The notes beneath the pieces were generated by a model. It had not been told where the DNA came from, ran no database searches, and worked only from the letters and a program-made list of their open reading frames with translations. A DNA stretch of 64,000 bases from Emiliania huxleyi CCMP1516. Taxonomy: Eukaryota; Haptophyta; Isochrysidales; Noelaerhabdaceae. The DNA lies in contig NW_005198965.1 in the NCBI RefSeq assembly GCF_000372725.1, positions 2,682 to 66,681 on the forward strand, given 5' to 3'. A program made the translations under genes and the position numbers. Shown here piece by piece: positions 1 through 9,226 of the stretch (position 1 is the first letter of the stretch; each line of letters opens with the position of its first letter).

Positions 1-688
1 GTTGGGGAATGGGAGATCGAGGCAGTCGCATGAGCCACCGGCACCTTCTGTCTTGCTGGTCATGACGCAGGTGCCGCTGAAGTAGCCACCATAGAAGATG
101 CCCGTCACGAAGAAGTGCGAAAATTGTGCGCTGTTCCATGCGGCTGGCCCAAGATGGAACATCCGCTTGAAGTACTCGGTAAGCCTCAGCAAGTGCGGAT
201 TGAAGAGGGTTTGGTGGCGGACGTGCATAGCGACGGCCTCTGTGCCGAGCACTGCGGAGGTCCTCGTGGTGTGGCCTGATTGAAGGAAGTGCAGCGAGCC
301 TTTCGCGGTCACGCCGTACCCGTTGCCCTCAGCCTTCGTGCTCGACTCGATCACTTCGCGCATCCTCGTCTCTGTGCGGATGTCGATCGATTTACCCAAG
401 GCATCTCCGCCGACGATCGAGGCGTTTGGTGGGGTGAGAGACGACACGCACGCCTGAGTGAGCTGCTCTTCCGGGGCTAGGTCAGCACAGTTGGGCGGAG
501 TGACGAACATTGCCAGGCCATTACAGCTTTTGCCAAAGAGGTCGTAGGGCTGCCCGTGCTGGCACAATTCCGGATGGTCGATGGAAAGAAGGATGTTGTG
601 GAGCGGAGGGACGCCGCCGAGGAACGTGTTGGCTCCGCCCTGCGCAAACGGGGGCAGCGACACGGACAGGCAATCGGGGCCAGTGCAC
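1..688 (-). CDS. MACPF-like domain protein, partial (runs off window start)
   Basis: The minus strand is open from about 688 to the first base. It encodes a cysteine-containing region, then a stretch with the MACPF-type signature FSHFFVTGIFYGG near 75-120, followed by a CVMTSK segment. In the perforin/MACPF family this Y/F-x-[TS]-H-[FY]-x(6-7)-G-G motif lies in the core sheet of the pore-forming fold. The exon seems to start at 688 after an acceptor AG (minus). An upstream exon may lie around 760-912 but its phase is not settled. The 3' part is outside the window. The family call rests on one motif plus overall character, so a related unclassified secreted protein is possible. No function in this alga can be inferred. 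Confidence 0.5.
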
Positions 689-2051
689 CTGCGGCGAGGA
701 CGACCGTGAGAAAGGGTGGGATGGGATGATACGAGTGAGACGTATCGGTAGGTGATGGCACCTTTCCGGTGGCGGCGTTGGCAGCGCCTTTGCCGTGGAG
801 ACCAACAGCGCGAGGTACTTGGCCAGCATAAACGTATGTCTGCAGATTCGGTGTGCGGCAGGAGGATATCGGTTCTGCCGTCGTGTGTCCGGACGTTTCT
901 CCCTTGGCGTCCATGGCGATTTTCGGTGGACCCGTTCTGTCCTGTCCTGGGTATAATTTCACGCTTGGCACCCCCCTGCACAGCGGGTCCCCAAGGGTGA
1001 ATCTAGATAGGCTGCTGAATGATCGTTGGTTGGCCTATTATATAGGTTCCGACAACCCACCCAGCCAGAAAGAAACCACAGAGAGAGCGGAGAGGGCCCC
1101 CAGCACTTTGCGTTTCCAGCCAGGAGCAGGGGAACAGTACATACATCTGCACGTCGGTGTCCGAGCGCGAGAGGGCGTGCGCGTAGTCCACCTTCTTGTA
1201 TGTATACGCCACGTAGCCACCACGCCGTCGCTTCGGCCTGAAGTCACCGTCCCCGACAGCACCGCGCTGCTCGAGGCCGAAGCCGTCCGCGCTCGTTCGT
1301 GCCGGGCACTATTGATTGCCGAGGCCGACGAAAGCGCCGCGCGCTGGCCGACGTCCTCCGGGTTCTCCTCCAACTTTGTTTCAAAACATCGAAGGCTGGC
1401 TCAAAAATAAAAAAATCGAAAGCTAGTTTCATAACTAACATCGAAGCTTTCTCTACTCAACATCGAAGACCTCAAAAACGGGAATGTACGTAAGAGCTAC
1501 ATACAACGAGGGGGGGGGGGAGCGGCGTGGCGTGGAGCTCCGAAATAGCGCGAGATCGCCCGAGATCGCGCGGCGCGGCCCGAGATCGCCCGAGATCGCG
1601 CGGTCGGTTCTGCGGCGCCACGCGTTCTTGCACACACATGGAGTGTAAGATACTCGTTCCGTTGCCGTCCCAAACTGTCCCACTCACTCCCCTTTCTCCC
1701 GGCCGGGGTGGGGCGCACGCGGGGGCGGCGGATGTCTGTGGGCCCGAGAGCGATGTGCGCGTGTCCGCCTTGCGTTTGTGTTGTTTCATTTCATCGAACT
1801 AGCTCATCGATGACCGGCGGCCGCCGCGGTCGTTCCGGCGGCGGCGTCGGCGTCGGCGTCGCGAGCGAACTGGCTCGCATTCGACGAGCGACCCTCTTCA
1901 CAGTAGGTAGGGTGATATTGGCCGCTCTGTGTATCTCGAGACCTCGAGAGAAGGCCGCCCGCAGGCCTCCCCGAGGGCCCAAGTCAAGAAGTGGCTTTCT
2001 TTTGGCGGGCAAAGGGTGACACGAATTTTTACTATACAGGGTGATAAGAAA
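689..2051. other. Intergenic / upstream region with no firm gene
   Basis: It probably contains 5' exons of the minus-strand MACPF-like gene (around 760-970). Short imperfect repeats of CCGAGATCGCGCG occur at 1545-1605. No other gene is supported. Confidence 0.4.
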
Positions 2052-2095
2052 CAAGAATTTAAACAAAACAATCTCTCTCACAGCAGGCTCGACAG
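2052..2095 (+). promoter_or_regulatory. Leader shared with the kinase gene (AAGAATTTAAAC...CTCTCTCACAGCA...GGCTCGACA)
   Basis: This stretch lies about 80-125 bases upstream of the ankyrin/U-box ATG. An almost identical stretch lies at 53979-54027, at nearly the same distance before the kinase ATG at 54097. Both start with AGAATTTAAACAA, continue with CTCTCTCACAGCA and end in GGCTCGACA. A mobile promoter/5'UTR or a conserved core promoter would both explain this. It is inferred from two copies only. Confidence 0.4.
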
Positions 2096-2175
2096 AGGTG
2101 CGAACTGGCGCGTGAAGAAACGCGAACTGGCGTGGACGACAGTGAGGTCAGTCAGGCCGCGGCGCCGCCACATAC

Positions 2176-4206
2176 ATGGACTACTCCATGTGGCTCTACA
2201 GCGGCGGCAAAGTCGGCGCGCCGATGCTGACTCCCGAGGATGCTCAGCGGGCGCCGCCTGAGGGTGCAAAGGAGGCCACTGGGTGCTCGTCAAGCGATGT
2301 GCAGCCTTCCGGCGGCGAGGCCCTCGCAGAGGCCGCCGCCAGCAGCAGGCGGGCGCCCGACGCGATTGCGCGAGCGATCGAGCGAGACGACGCGGCGACG
2401 GTTCAGGCGTGGCTCACCGGCGGCGGGCGGGTCACGGATATGTGCAAGGGCGTCGAGAATTCGACCGTCAAATATCCGGCGCTTCCGATGTTGGCGATAG
2501 CCGCCGGCATGGGCCACGATCAAGTGGTCGCCGTGCTGCTGCAGCACGGTGCGGACTCCGACGAGCATTCCGAAGGAGGCCTCACGCCGCTGATGAACGC
2601 TGCCAAAAACGGCCACCTGCGAGTGGCCGAAATGTTGCTGCTGCACGGTGCGGATGTCAACCGGCAGACCAGAGATGGCAAGACTGCACTGATGAGCGCC
2701 GCGTTTGGCGGCCACCCATCCGTCGTCCTTCGCCTGCTCCGGGCTGGCGCAGACATGAAGACGCGCTGCGAGGACGATTATACGGCGCTGCAGATGGCCA
2801 AGGAGAACGGCCGCACCGCGTGCGTAGAGGCCTTTCGAAAGCACATCGAGGCGGTGGCAGCGGGTGGTGAGGCGGGCGCTGCCTCTATGGCCGGAGCAGA
2901 GGGCGAGCCTAGCCTCGGCACGTCCGTCCCACTTAAGGTCCTGCAGGCGGCTATGAGTGGTGGCGACGAGGCTGTGATGCAGGAGTGGCTCGGCGGGGGC
3001 GGGCAGGCCAACACGACGGTCTACGTTTCGGGCGAGCAGGAGGCACTCCCGCTCCTCATTTTCGCCGCCTCAAATGGCCACGAGCGTGTGGTGGACATGC
3101 TGCTGCGGCACGGCGCGGAGGTCGACGTAAAGGACGGCAGAGGACAAACGGCGCTGAATAAGGCCTCAGCCGGCAACGAGCGGATGGTCGAATCGCTGTT
3201 GCAGCACGGCGCGGACGTCAACGGGCAAGTCGGCGGTCTGAGTGCGCTCATAATCGCCGCTAAACACGACCAACCCCTCATCGTGCGCCGGCTGCTGCAG
3301 GCGGGTGCCGACCCGAGGGAGAAAGTGGTGTTCGCCCTGCCTCAAAACTGGACGCCATTGGACGCCAGGGAAAGCGAGAAAATTGCCTCATGGACGGGCC
3401 AGACGTACACGGCGATGCAAATGGCCAATGAACACAGCCCTGAGTGCCATCGAATCATGGTTGAGCACGCTAAGAAATTGTGGAACGCAGAGTGGGATGC
3501 GGAGGACGCGGAGATGGCTGCACGGGAGGCCGAGGCGAGGCGGCGAGGTGACGCGCTGCTTGCGGAGCTCGAGGCGGAGGAGGAGGCGGAGCGCGGCAAG
3601 CAGGGCAGAAAGTCGAAGAAGAAGAAGAAGAACAAGGGCGGTGGGAGAGGGGCCGGGCCGCCGCAGGCGCCTGCTGAGGCAGAGGAGGTGAGGGAATCGG
3701 CGTTGGCGACGGCAGAGGAGGCGGAGCTGGCGGCGGCGCTTGAGGATAGCGTGAGGGTGGAGGATGAGCGAGCGGCAGGCGCGGTGTCAGGCTACGTGCC
3801 CCAGTCAGGTGTGGTAGCAGAGCCGCGAGGACAGGCGGCAGCGGAGGCGCCGGCAGAGGCGGCACCGGCAGAGGCGGCGCAGGCGCCGGCAGCGGCACAG
3901 GCGCCGGCAGAGGCGGCATTGCCGGCAGGGAGCAACGCAATCCCGCCGGAACTGTTGGCGCAGCTGCAGTGTCCCCTCTCCCTCGAGATCATGACCGACC
4001 CGGTGATGAACGCCTCTGGGCAAACCTATGAGCGCTCAGCCATCGAGAAGTGGTACTCCATGGGCAAGCGGACCGACCCGATGACCGGCGTGGTCCTCGA
4101 ACACACGAATTTGGTGCCAAACGTGGCGCTACGAAGCATGTCGTCTGGGGGGGCGACCCCCCCATCTTTGTTTACCGAATGCGTCTCTGGATTAGAGTGC
4201 GTCTAG
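2176..4206 (+). CDS. Ankyrin-repeat / U-box protein, 3' end replaced by a transposon
   Basis: A single open frame of 676 residues. Two ankyrin clusters are visible: about residues 100-225 (HGADVNRQTRDG and similar) and 290-430 (HGAEVDVKDGRG, HGADVNGQ). A charged coiled stretch with a KKKKK run follows near 475, then an Ala/Pro/Glu low-complexity linker, then a U-box from about residue 588 (CPLSLEIMTDPVM, SGQTYERSAIEKW, TDPMTG, PNVALR). U-boxes bind E2 enzymes, so it is probably a ubiquitin ligase that picks substrates through its ankyrin repeats. The last 21 or so codons come from the inverted repeat of the element at 4142-5930. Joining the flanks at a TGT duplication extends the frame about 18 residues past the insertion point before a stop. 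The ATG at 2176 is the first in frame after the shared leader. Confidence 0.85.
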   Translation: MDYSMWLYSGGKVGAPMLTPEDAQRAPPEGAKEATGCSSSDVQPSGGEALAEAAASSRRAPDAIARAIERDDAATVQAWLTGGGRVTDMCKGVENSTVKYPALPMLAIAAGMGHDQVVAVLLQHGADSDEHSEGGLTPLMNAAKNGHLRVAEMLLLHGADVNRQTRDGKTALMSAAFGGHPSVVLRLLRAGADMKTRCEDDYTALQMAKENGRTACVEAFRKHIEAVAAGGEAGAASMAGAEGEPSLGTSVPLKVLQAAMSGGDEAVMQEWLGGGGQANTTVYVSGEQEALPLLIFAASNGHERVVDMLLRHGAEVDVKDGRGQTALNKASAGNERMVESLLQHGADVNGQVGGLSALIIAAKHDQPLIVRRLLQAGADPREKVVFALPQNWTPLDARESEKIASWTGQTYTAMQMANEHSPECHRIMVEHAKKLWNAEWDAEDAEMAAREAEARRRGDALLAELEAEEEAERGKQGRKSKKKKKNKGGGRGAGPPQAPAEAEEVRESALATAEEAELAAALEDSVRVEDERAAGAVSGYVPQSGVVAEPRGQAAAEAPAEAAPAEAAQAPAAAQAPAEAALPAGSNAIPPELLAQLQCPLSLEIMTDPVMNASGQTYERSAIEKWYSMGKRTDPMTGVVLEHTNLVPNVALRSMSSGGATPPSLFTECVSGLECV

Positions 4207-5930
4207 TAGGCCTCCTACTTAGACGCTCGCTGTCCTCGGTATGCTCGAGCATCCTAAGATGCGCGAGTCTATATTAGTTGCTCCGCGCATCCCGAATTGC
4301 TCGCGGCATCTCCGATTGGCGTTGCTGTCTCAAAAGACGCGCCGTGCATACTGTGAACAGCGCGTGTCTCAGAAGACGCGCGCATATTTTGAACAGCGTG
4401 TGGATCTCAAGAAATACACGCACGTATAAAAACAAAAAAGAAAACGAAAACGGTGTGGCGAGCGCTGCGCGGCGGGCCGTGCCCCCGGCTGTGCGCCGCG
4501 GCTGCTGCGCTACTACTCGCACAGCCGCGGCGCGCCCACCCGAGCACTCGTGGGTGGGCGCCCTATAGCCTCTCCGCGCAACGTGCTGGGGCACGGACAG
4601 CGGCTCTCACGTGTGGCAGCGGCAGCAGGCCCACCGCTGCACCGACTCACACTGAACAGCACGCACAGGACACAGTCACAGAACACTGCCCCTGACGCCA
4701 CTCACGGCCACGGGCTACTCAGACTTGGAAACAGGCACCTCGCTTAGCACTCCGTGCACGTGGCTGCCGGTTGCCGTCACCAGCGCCGCTTCCTGCCCAG
4801 ATCAAACACCTGCGACGTGGCGGAGGCGATGAGCGGCCCGCGGTCGCCGTGAGAGCGCGCGTGGTGGGCGACGGCTCACCGATCGAGCGGAAGCGGTCAC
4901 GCTGTGGGGGCGGCGGAAGCGGTCACGCTGTGGGGGCGGCGGCGAGGCGGGCAAGCCACCCGCAGATCCCCAGAAGGACGCCGTCGCGAGGTCGAGGGCG
5001 GGCGGCGGGGGCGGCGAGAGCGAGGCGCGAGGCGCGAGGCGGTGTTGGCGGCGGCGGTGGCGCGGGCGGCGGCGGTCACGGAGCGGGGGCGAGAGGGTGG
5101 TGGCGAGCAAGACACCCGTGCGCGCTGCGCGGTCGCCGTTCTGACTCACATGCCTGCGGACAGCGCCGACGGGTGGTGAGGAGGGCGGCGAGCCGGCGGG
5201 CACGGTGTGCGCGCGGTCGCCGCGCGCTGGTGGGCGACAGCTCACCGAGCGAGTCGGGATGCCCGGTCCCTCAAATCGCCAAGTCAAACAAGAAAAACCG
5301 CGCGGCTGGCCGACTGTCTTCCGTGTCTAGGCGCACGCCCACGCCCTCAGCCTCGAACTGGCCCCGCTACCTGCCGCGCAAACTGGTTGGTGGGGGGGGG
5401 AGGCGGCGTCGCCGTCGGATCGTCGTAAGCAGTGCATGCAACTTTGGTCTTTGCGCCCAGAGCTCGTGGCGCGAGCAGATGCATGCGCGGTGCTGAGAAC
5501 CTGGTTCTCCAGGAGGGGCAGGCCGCGAGGAGAGACCTCACACGAGCACTCAAGGCAGGGCCCCCAGGGGGTGCCGAGAGATCACACCGCCTTTTCGTGC
5601 TCCCTGGCTCCCTGCTCCCCCCTCGGTGCCCGGTGCACCCGACACACGGTGTCTCCTGAGACGCTTCCCTGTCCAAGTATAGTAAAATGTGATCTAGTAT
5701 GCAAGTGCCATCTCAGAACAGCTGTGCATCTATAGATGCTTGTGGCGTCTAAGATGGAACGCGTAACAAAAGACACGGCGCGGCTATCTCCAGGACAGCC
5801 ATCGCATCCTAGAATGCCCTGTGTACCCGAGACACATGGTATCTTTGAGATGAAAAGTGCGTCCTAGAATGCGTTTTTGCATTCTAGGACGCATCGGTAA
5901 ACAAAGATGGGGGGGTCGCCCCCCCAGACG
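4142..5930. mobile_element. 1.79-kb TIR element inserted in the U-box gene
   Basis: The two ends carry perfect 37-bp terminal inverted repeats (4142-4178 and 5894-5930). They begin CGTCT, then seven G, CGA, seven C, then ATCTTTGTTTACCGA. TGT flanks both sides (4139-4141 and 5931-5933), a candidate 3-bp target duplication. The G7-CGA-C7 block is itself self-complementary. A near-perfect hairpin (GCGTCCTAGAATGC paired with GCATTCTAGGACGC) sits just inside the right end at 5859-5892. No transposase frame was recognised, so it is probably non-autonomous. The superfamily is uncertain. A 3-bp duplication would fit CACTA or PIF/Harbinger, but the terminal bases fit neither well. Confidence 0.8.
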
Positions 5931-5933
5931 TGT

Positions 5934-6324
5934 GCCGCTGGTATGAGACCGCGCGACGCGGTATGTGCGCGACCTAGTCGCATACTATGAGATGGCGTCG
6001 GCTGTGGAATGCGTTAGCGCTTAACTTATGTTCACACCGCGCGCATGGCGCATGGCGCATCGCGTCATCCACGCACGCGGTACCGAAACCGCCCGACACG
6101 AGCCGTTGCGAAAGTTCCCGAGAACTCGTGGCGGAGGGGGAGCTGCAGGTGGGCGCGCACACAGAGAAATACAAAATCTCAAAAACGACGCCGACGGCCG
6201 CCGTGTGGCTGTGGGGAAGCGTGGTCTCCAGCCGCGCGGGCGGCGAGAAGTGCAGAGTCCAGAGACGGCACAAAATTACATGTGAGCTAGGCACAGCAGT
6301 GACAGGCAGATGCACCCACCGGCG
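5934..6324. other. Downstream of the element: remnant of the U-box gene 3' region
   Basis: The first 54 or so bases would complete the pre-insertion U-box reading frame (stop near 5987). No other gene was seen before the convergent PsbP-like gene. Confidence 0.4.
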
Positions 6325-7417
6325 TCACCCATCCCGGTACAACCTCACGGGCGCGGACCCGTCGAGTCCCAGCCGCTCGCAGATCGCCGCGACCAGGACG
6401 GCGGTCTCCTCCTCGCTCTCGCAGCCGCCATCGCCGTGCAACGACCTGGTGAGCTTCGAGTGCAGCAGCTCGCCGTCGCATTCGACTTCGAATGAGTCTC
6501 TCCCCGCCGCGTCCGCCACCGTGCTCACAGAAAAGCCATGCGGGCCGAACATCGTCTGCAGCCGGTACGCCAGCGCATTCGCCTGGCGCTCGGAGCAGCC
6601 GCCGTGCACGATGCGAACGCGGACGCCGCCGCTCGCCGCCCGCACAGCCGCCGCGCTCATCAGCGGCGCTGTCCGCCGCAGCGGCCGGCACGCGCCCTCG
6701 CCTGGCGCGCGGCCGCGGTTGCTGCGCTCGAGGCAGTCTGCGTTGACGGCGACCGCGCGGAAGGACGCGGCGACCGCCTCGAGCTCGACGCGCAGCGGGC
6801 TCGCCTCCTCGAAGAAGCTTACGGCCGCCTACGGGAAGGTTCCGAGGAGCTTCGTGCAAGGTTCCGCAGCGGGCTCGCCTCCTCGTGCAAAACGTCGCCG
6901 GCTTGGCCGCCCGCACCCGGAGGCAGTACAGCCGCTGCTGCAGGACGGCGAGCTTGGCGATGGCCGGCTTGGCGCCGACTTGGTAACGCACGACGTAGTA
7001 CTCGGCCGGGCCAGCCGCGGGCAGCTGTTCCGCCGACACCACTCCCGCCGACTTTGCGTCGTCGTCGTTGAAGAGCTCGTTCGAGACGAGACCCTGAGCG
7101 ATGTCGTCCAGCGAGCCGAGATCTCGCAGCGTGTCGCCGTACCGTCGGCCTCGGGAGCCTCCGTCGACGACCGCCTGCAGGCTCGCGCCGCCGTCGAGCC
7201 GCTGCGCTCGCACGGACAGAAGGTGCCCGCGTGACGCACGCTCCTGCTCCGGGAGAGTGACGCCGATCCAGCCCTGCGGCAGCGCAAAGGCGACCGACCC
7301 GTCATCCGCCTCGTAGAGCGCGGCCACGTCGGAAGCAGAGCCCGGCCGGCGAGTCGCTGTGAAGCAGCCGCCGCCGAGCAGGCCCGAAATGAGGAGCCGG
7401 CGGCCGAGCGACAGCAT
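6325..7417 (-). CDS. PsbP-like lumenal domain fused to SelW/Rdx-like domain
   Basis: Two exons (7417-6911 and 6828-6325) encode about 336 residues. The N-terminus is a short leader (MLSLGRRLLISGLLGGG). Next comes a PsbP-type domain: DGSVAFALPQGWIGV, YYVVRYQVGAK and RLYCLRVR, continuing after the intron with VELEAVAASFRAV. The same frame then runs without a stop into an Rdx/selenoprotein-W-like fold, with VRIVHGGCSERQANAL and later FEVECDGELLHSKLTRS. In Rdx proteins the redox motif is usually CxxC or CxxU; here the first position is His (HGGC). PsbP proteins sit in the thylakoid lumen at photosystem II. The intron 6910-6829 (82 nt, minus) must be GC-AG, and its start repeats the start of exon 2. 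An alternative ATG at 6660 would give the Rdx part alone. Confidence 0.7.
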
Positions 7418-7494
7418 AAGTTTCGCACCGATTCTAGTTGTCTTTGCACGGCTGGCTAGCGCTCGAAGCGCCAGCTCGACCGCTTGCGGGGTCA

Positions 7495-7930
7495 CGCCGG
7501 AATCGTGAACCGTGAACCGTGAACCAACTAGCCCCCGCCCCGAGTCGTGAACCCCGAACCGTGAACCGACTAGCCCCCACCCCGAGTCCGTGAACCGTGA
7601 TCCGTGAACCGACTCCTCCCGCGACACCCGCCGCGAACCGTGAACCGTGAACGAACCGAGTCTGGCGAACCGGCGGTGAACCGCCGGTTCGCGAACTGTG
7701 GTTCGCGAACTGTGTCGGTGTGTAAGAGGTGTGAAAGGAAGCTTGGTTCATGAACTAGTTCAGTGGTTTTCACCCTCGAACCGACCATGAACTCTGAACC
7801 GTGAACTCGAACCAGGCAGGACATAAGGGCGAACCGCGAACCGTGAACGAACCAGGCGGGGCAGCGTCGGGCCGAACCGTGAACCGTGAACCGACTAGCA
7901 CCCGCCCCGAGTCCGTGAACCGCGAACCGT
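7495..7930. repeat. GTGAACC-type minisatellite
   Basis: Degenerate tandem and interspersed units of CGTGAACCGTGAACC, with longer units ending ACTAGCCCCCGCCCCGAGTC. Related GTGAACC/GGTTCAC runs recur at 8941-9010. They flank the duplicated block at 7931-8932. No gene is seen here. Confidence 0.75.
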
Positions 7931-8932
7931 GAACTTGAGCACTTGAGCACTGGATAGGGTCGATTCCGCATGGTACGGGACCCCTCGATCGTCTCGCCCT
8001 CCCTCGCTGGAGTGCTCATTGGGGGGGGTCATAACAAACACGGTACAGGATCGAGGTGCACGCTGCCGAAGCAGTGTCGTCCCCCCTCTCCCCGACGGCG
8101 ATGGCGGTGTGACCGATCGAGCTACAAGAGGAGCTTGTTCAGCAGGATCCGGGATAGTCAGATGCACTACCTCACTGGGCCTGAGACCATCGTACGACGC
8201 ACCCATCACCGTCTCGGATTTGTGTGGAGTCGAACCACTCCGGGATGGGCAAGCCCATCAGTTAATTGTCAAAATTCCTGTTGTGCAAGAGGGGAGGGGG
8301 CTCTGACGGAGTGCGTGGCGGGAGAGGGCAGGGAGTGGGCGCGGGGGAGGGGGGGGGGGGGGGGGCTCAGCCGTGCAAAAAGCATCAATGAATAATAGTA
8401 AGGAAGACATGTTGCCCGGCTGTTCAAGAAGTCCGTCTCGATTTTCGTTTTTTCCCCACAGACCACTCGGGCAACTTTTACGAAAGGCAAAGTTTTACTT
8501 GACCACTCGGGCAGATTCGATTGCATTTTACCACTCGGGCAAACTCGATGAAACGGGCGGACGGAAACGCGTTTGCGACGGCTCTGCCGGAGAGCATGCA
8601 TGGAGCGGCCGGTGCGCCGCCGCAGCTCACCGATGGAGCCTGCGTCGCGGCTCAATCCACTGACGTAGCAGCACTGCGACACACTCTCCAAGCACGGCCT
8701 CTGGCGTTGCGATTGCACAGAGAGCGAGCAATAGGCGCCAAAAGCACAGATCTGTGTGCAGTGGATTTCCATGTAGGTCGCGCCCAGCGAGCGGACAACC
8801 GCGGGTCTCGGATGCTCTCCCGGACGCGAGCCCACCGTGCGAGTGGCGGACCCGGAGGCGGCCGGCCCAGCTCACCCCCAGAGAGGCCATGGCCAGGGTC
8901 AGGCATAAAAGGGGGGTGTTTTTCCGTCCGTC
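7931..8932. repeat. Large dispersed repeat, copy 1 (partner 39738-41440)
   Basis: Two long segments (7931-about 8275 and 8373-8932) match 39738-about 40115 and 40879-41440 at roughly 95 percent by eye. The partner carries about 700 extra bases between the two segments. Each copy contains three spaced ACCACTCGGGCA units and ends at CCGTCCGTCC. In each, a hairpin holds GGTTCGACTCC on the minus strand (around 8228-8240), which matches the pol III B-box consensus. Open frames on the minus strand are shifted by small indels between the copies, so coding is doubtful. The type of mobile element is unknown. Confidence 0.75.
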
Positions 8933-9226
8933 CAGTCTTGTCACCGTGAACTAACCGTGAACCACCGCGAACTGGTTCATGAACCGGGTTCACGGTTCAC
9001 CTCGTGAACTGAGAGGGCTGCTCTACTCGAGTACTTGTAATCGGTGTGAAGTGGGCCATGTTCTCGACGAGTGAGGTCATCGGCACGCCTAATATAAAAC
9101 AAGAATAAGAAGAAGTGGGCACAAATTTGTGAACAGAATTCGGGTGGCAACTCAGCGATGCATTACTCGTATCTAAAGTTCACGCGGAGTCGGCTCACAC
9201 ACAAAAGAAAAACAACTCCAAGATCC

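Noticed and set aside
6325-6660. The Rdx part as a selenoprotein with in-frame TGA
   Set aside because: The motif reads HGGC with ordinary Cys codons and no internal TGA. No SECIS-like element was sought or seen.
8220-8265. tRNA gene in the large repeat
   Set aside because: Only a T-arm-like hairpin with a B-box is present. No acceptor, D or anticodon arms of the right length were found.
8269-8835. Cys-rich secreted protein in the large repeat (also 40984-41517)
   Set aside because: The frame is not kept between the two copies (2-nt and 1-nt indels), so selection on a protein is not supported.
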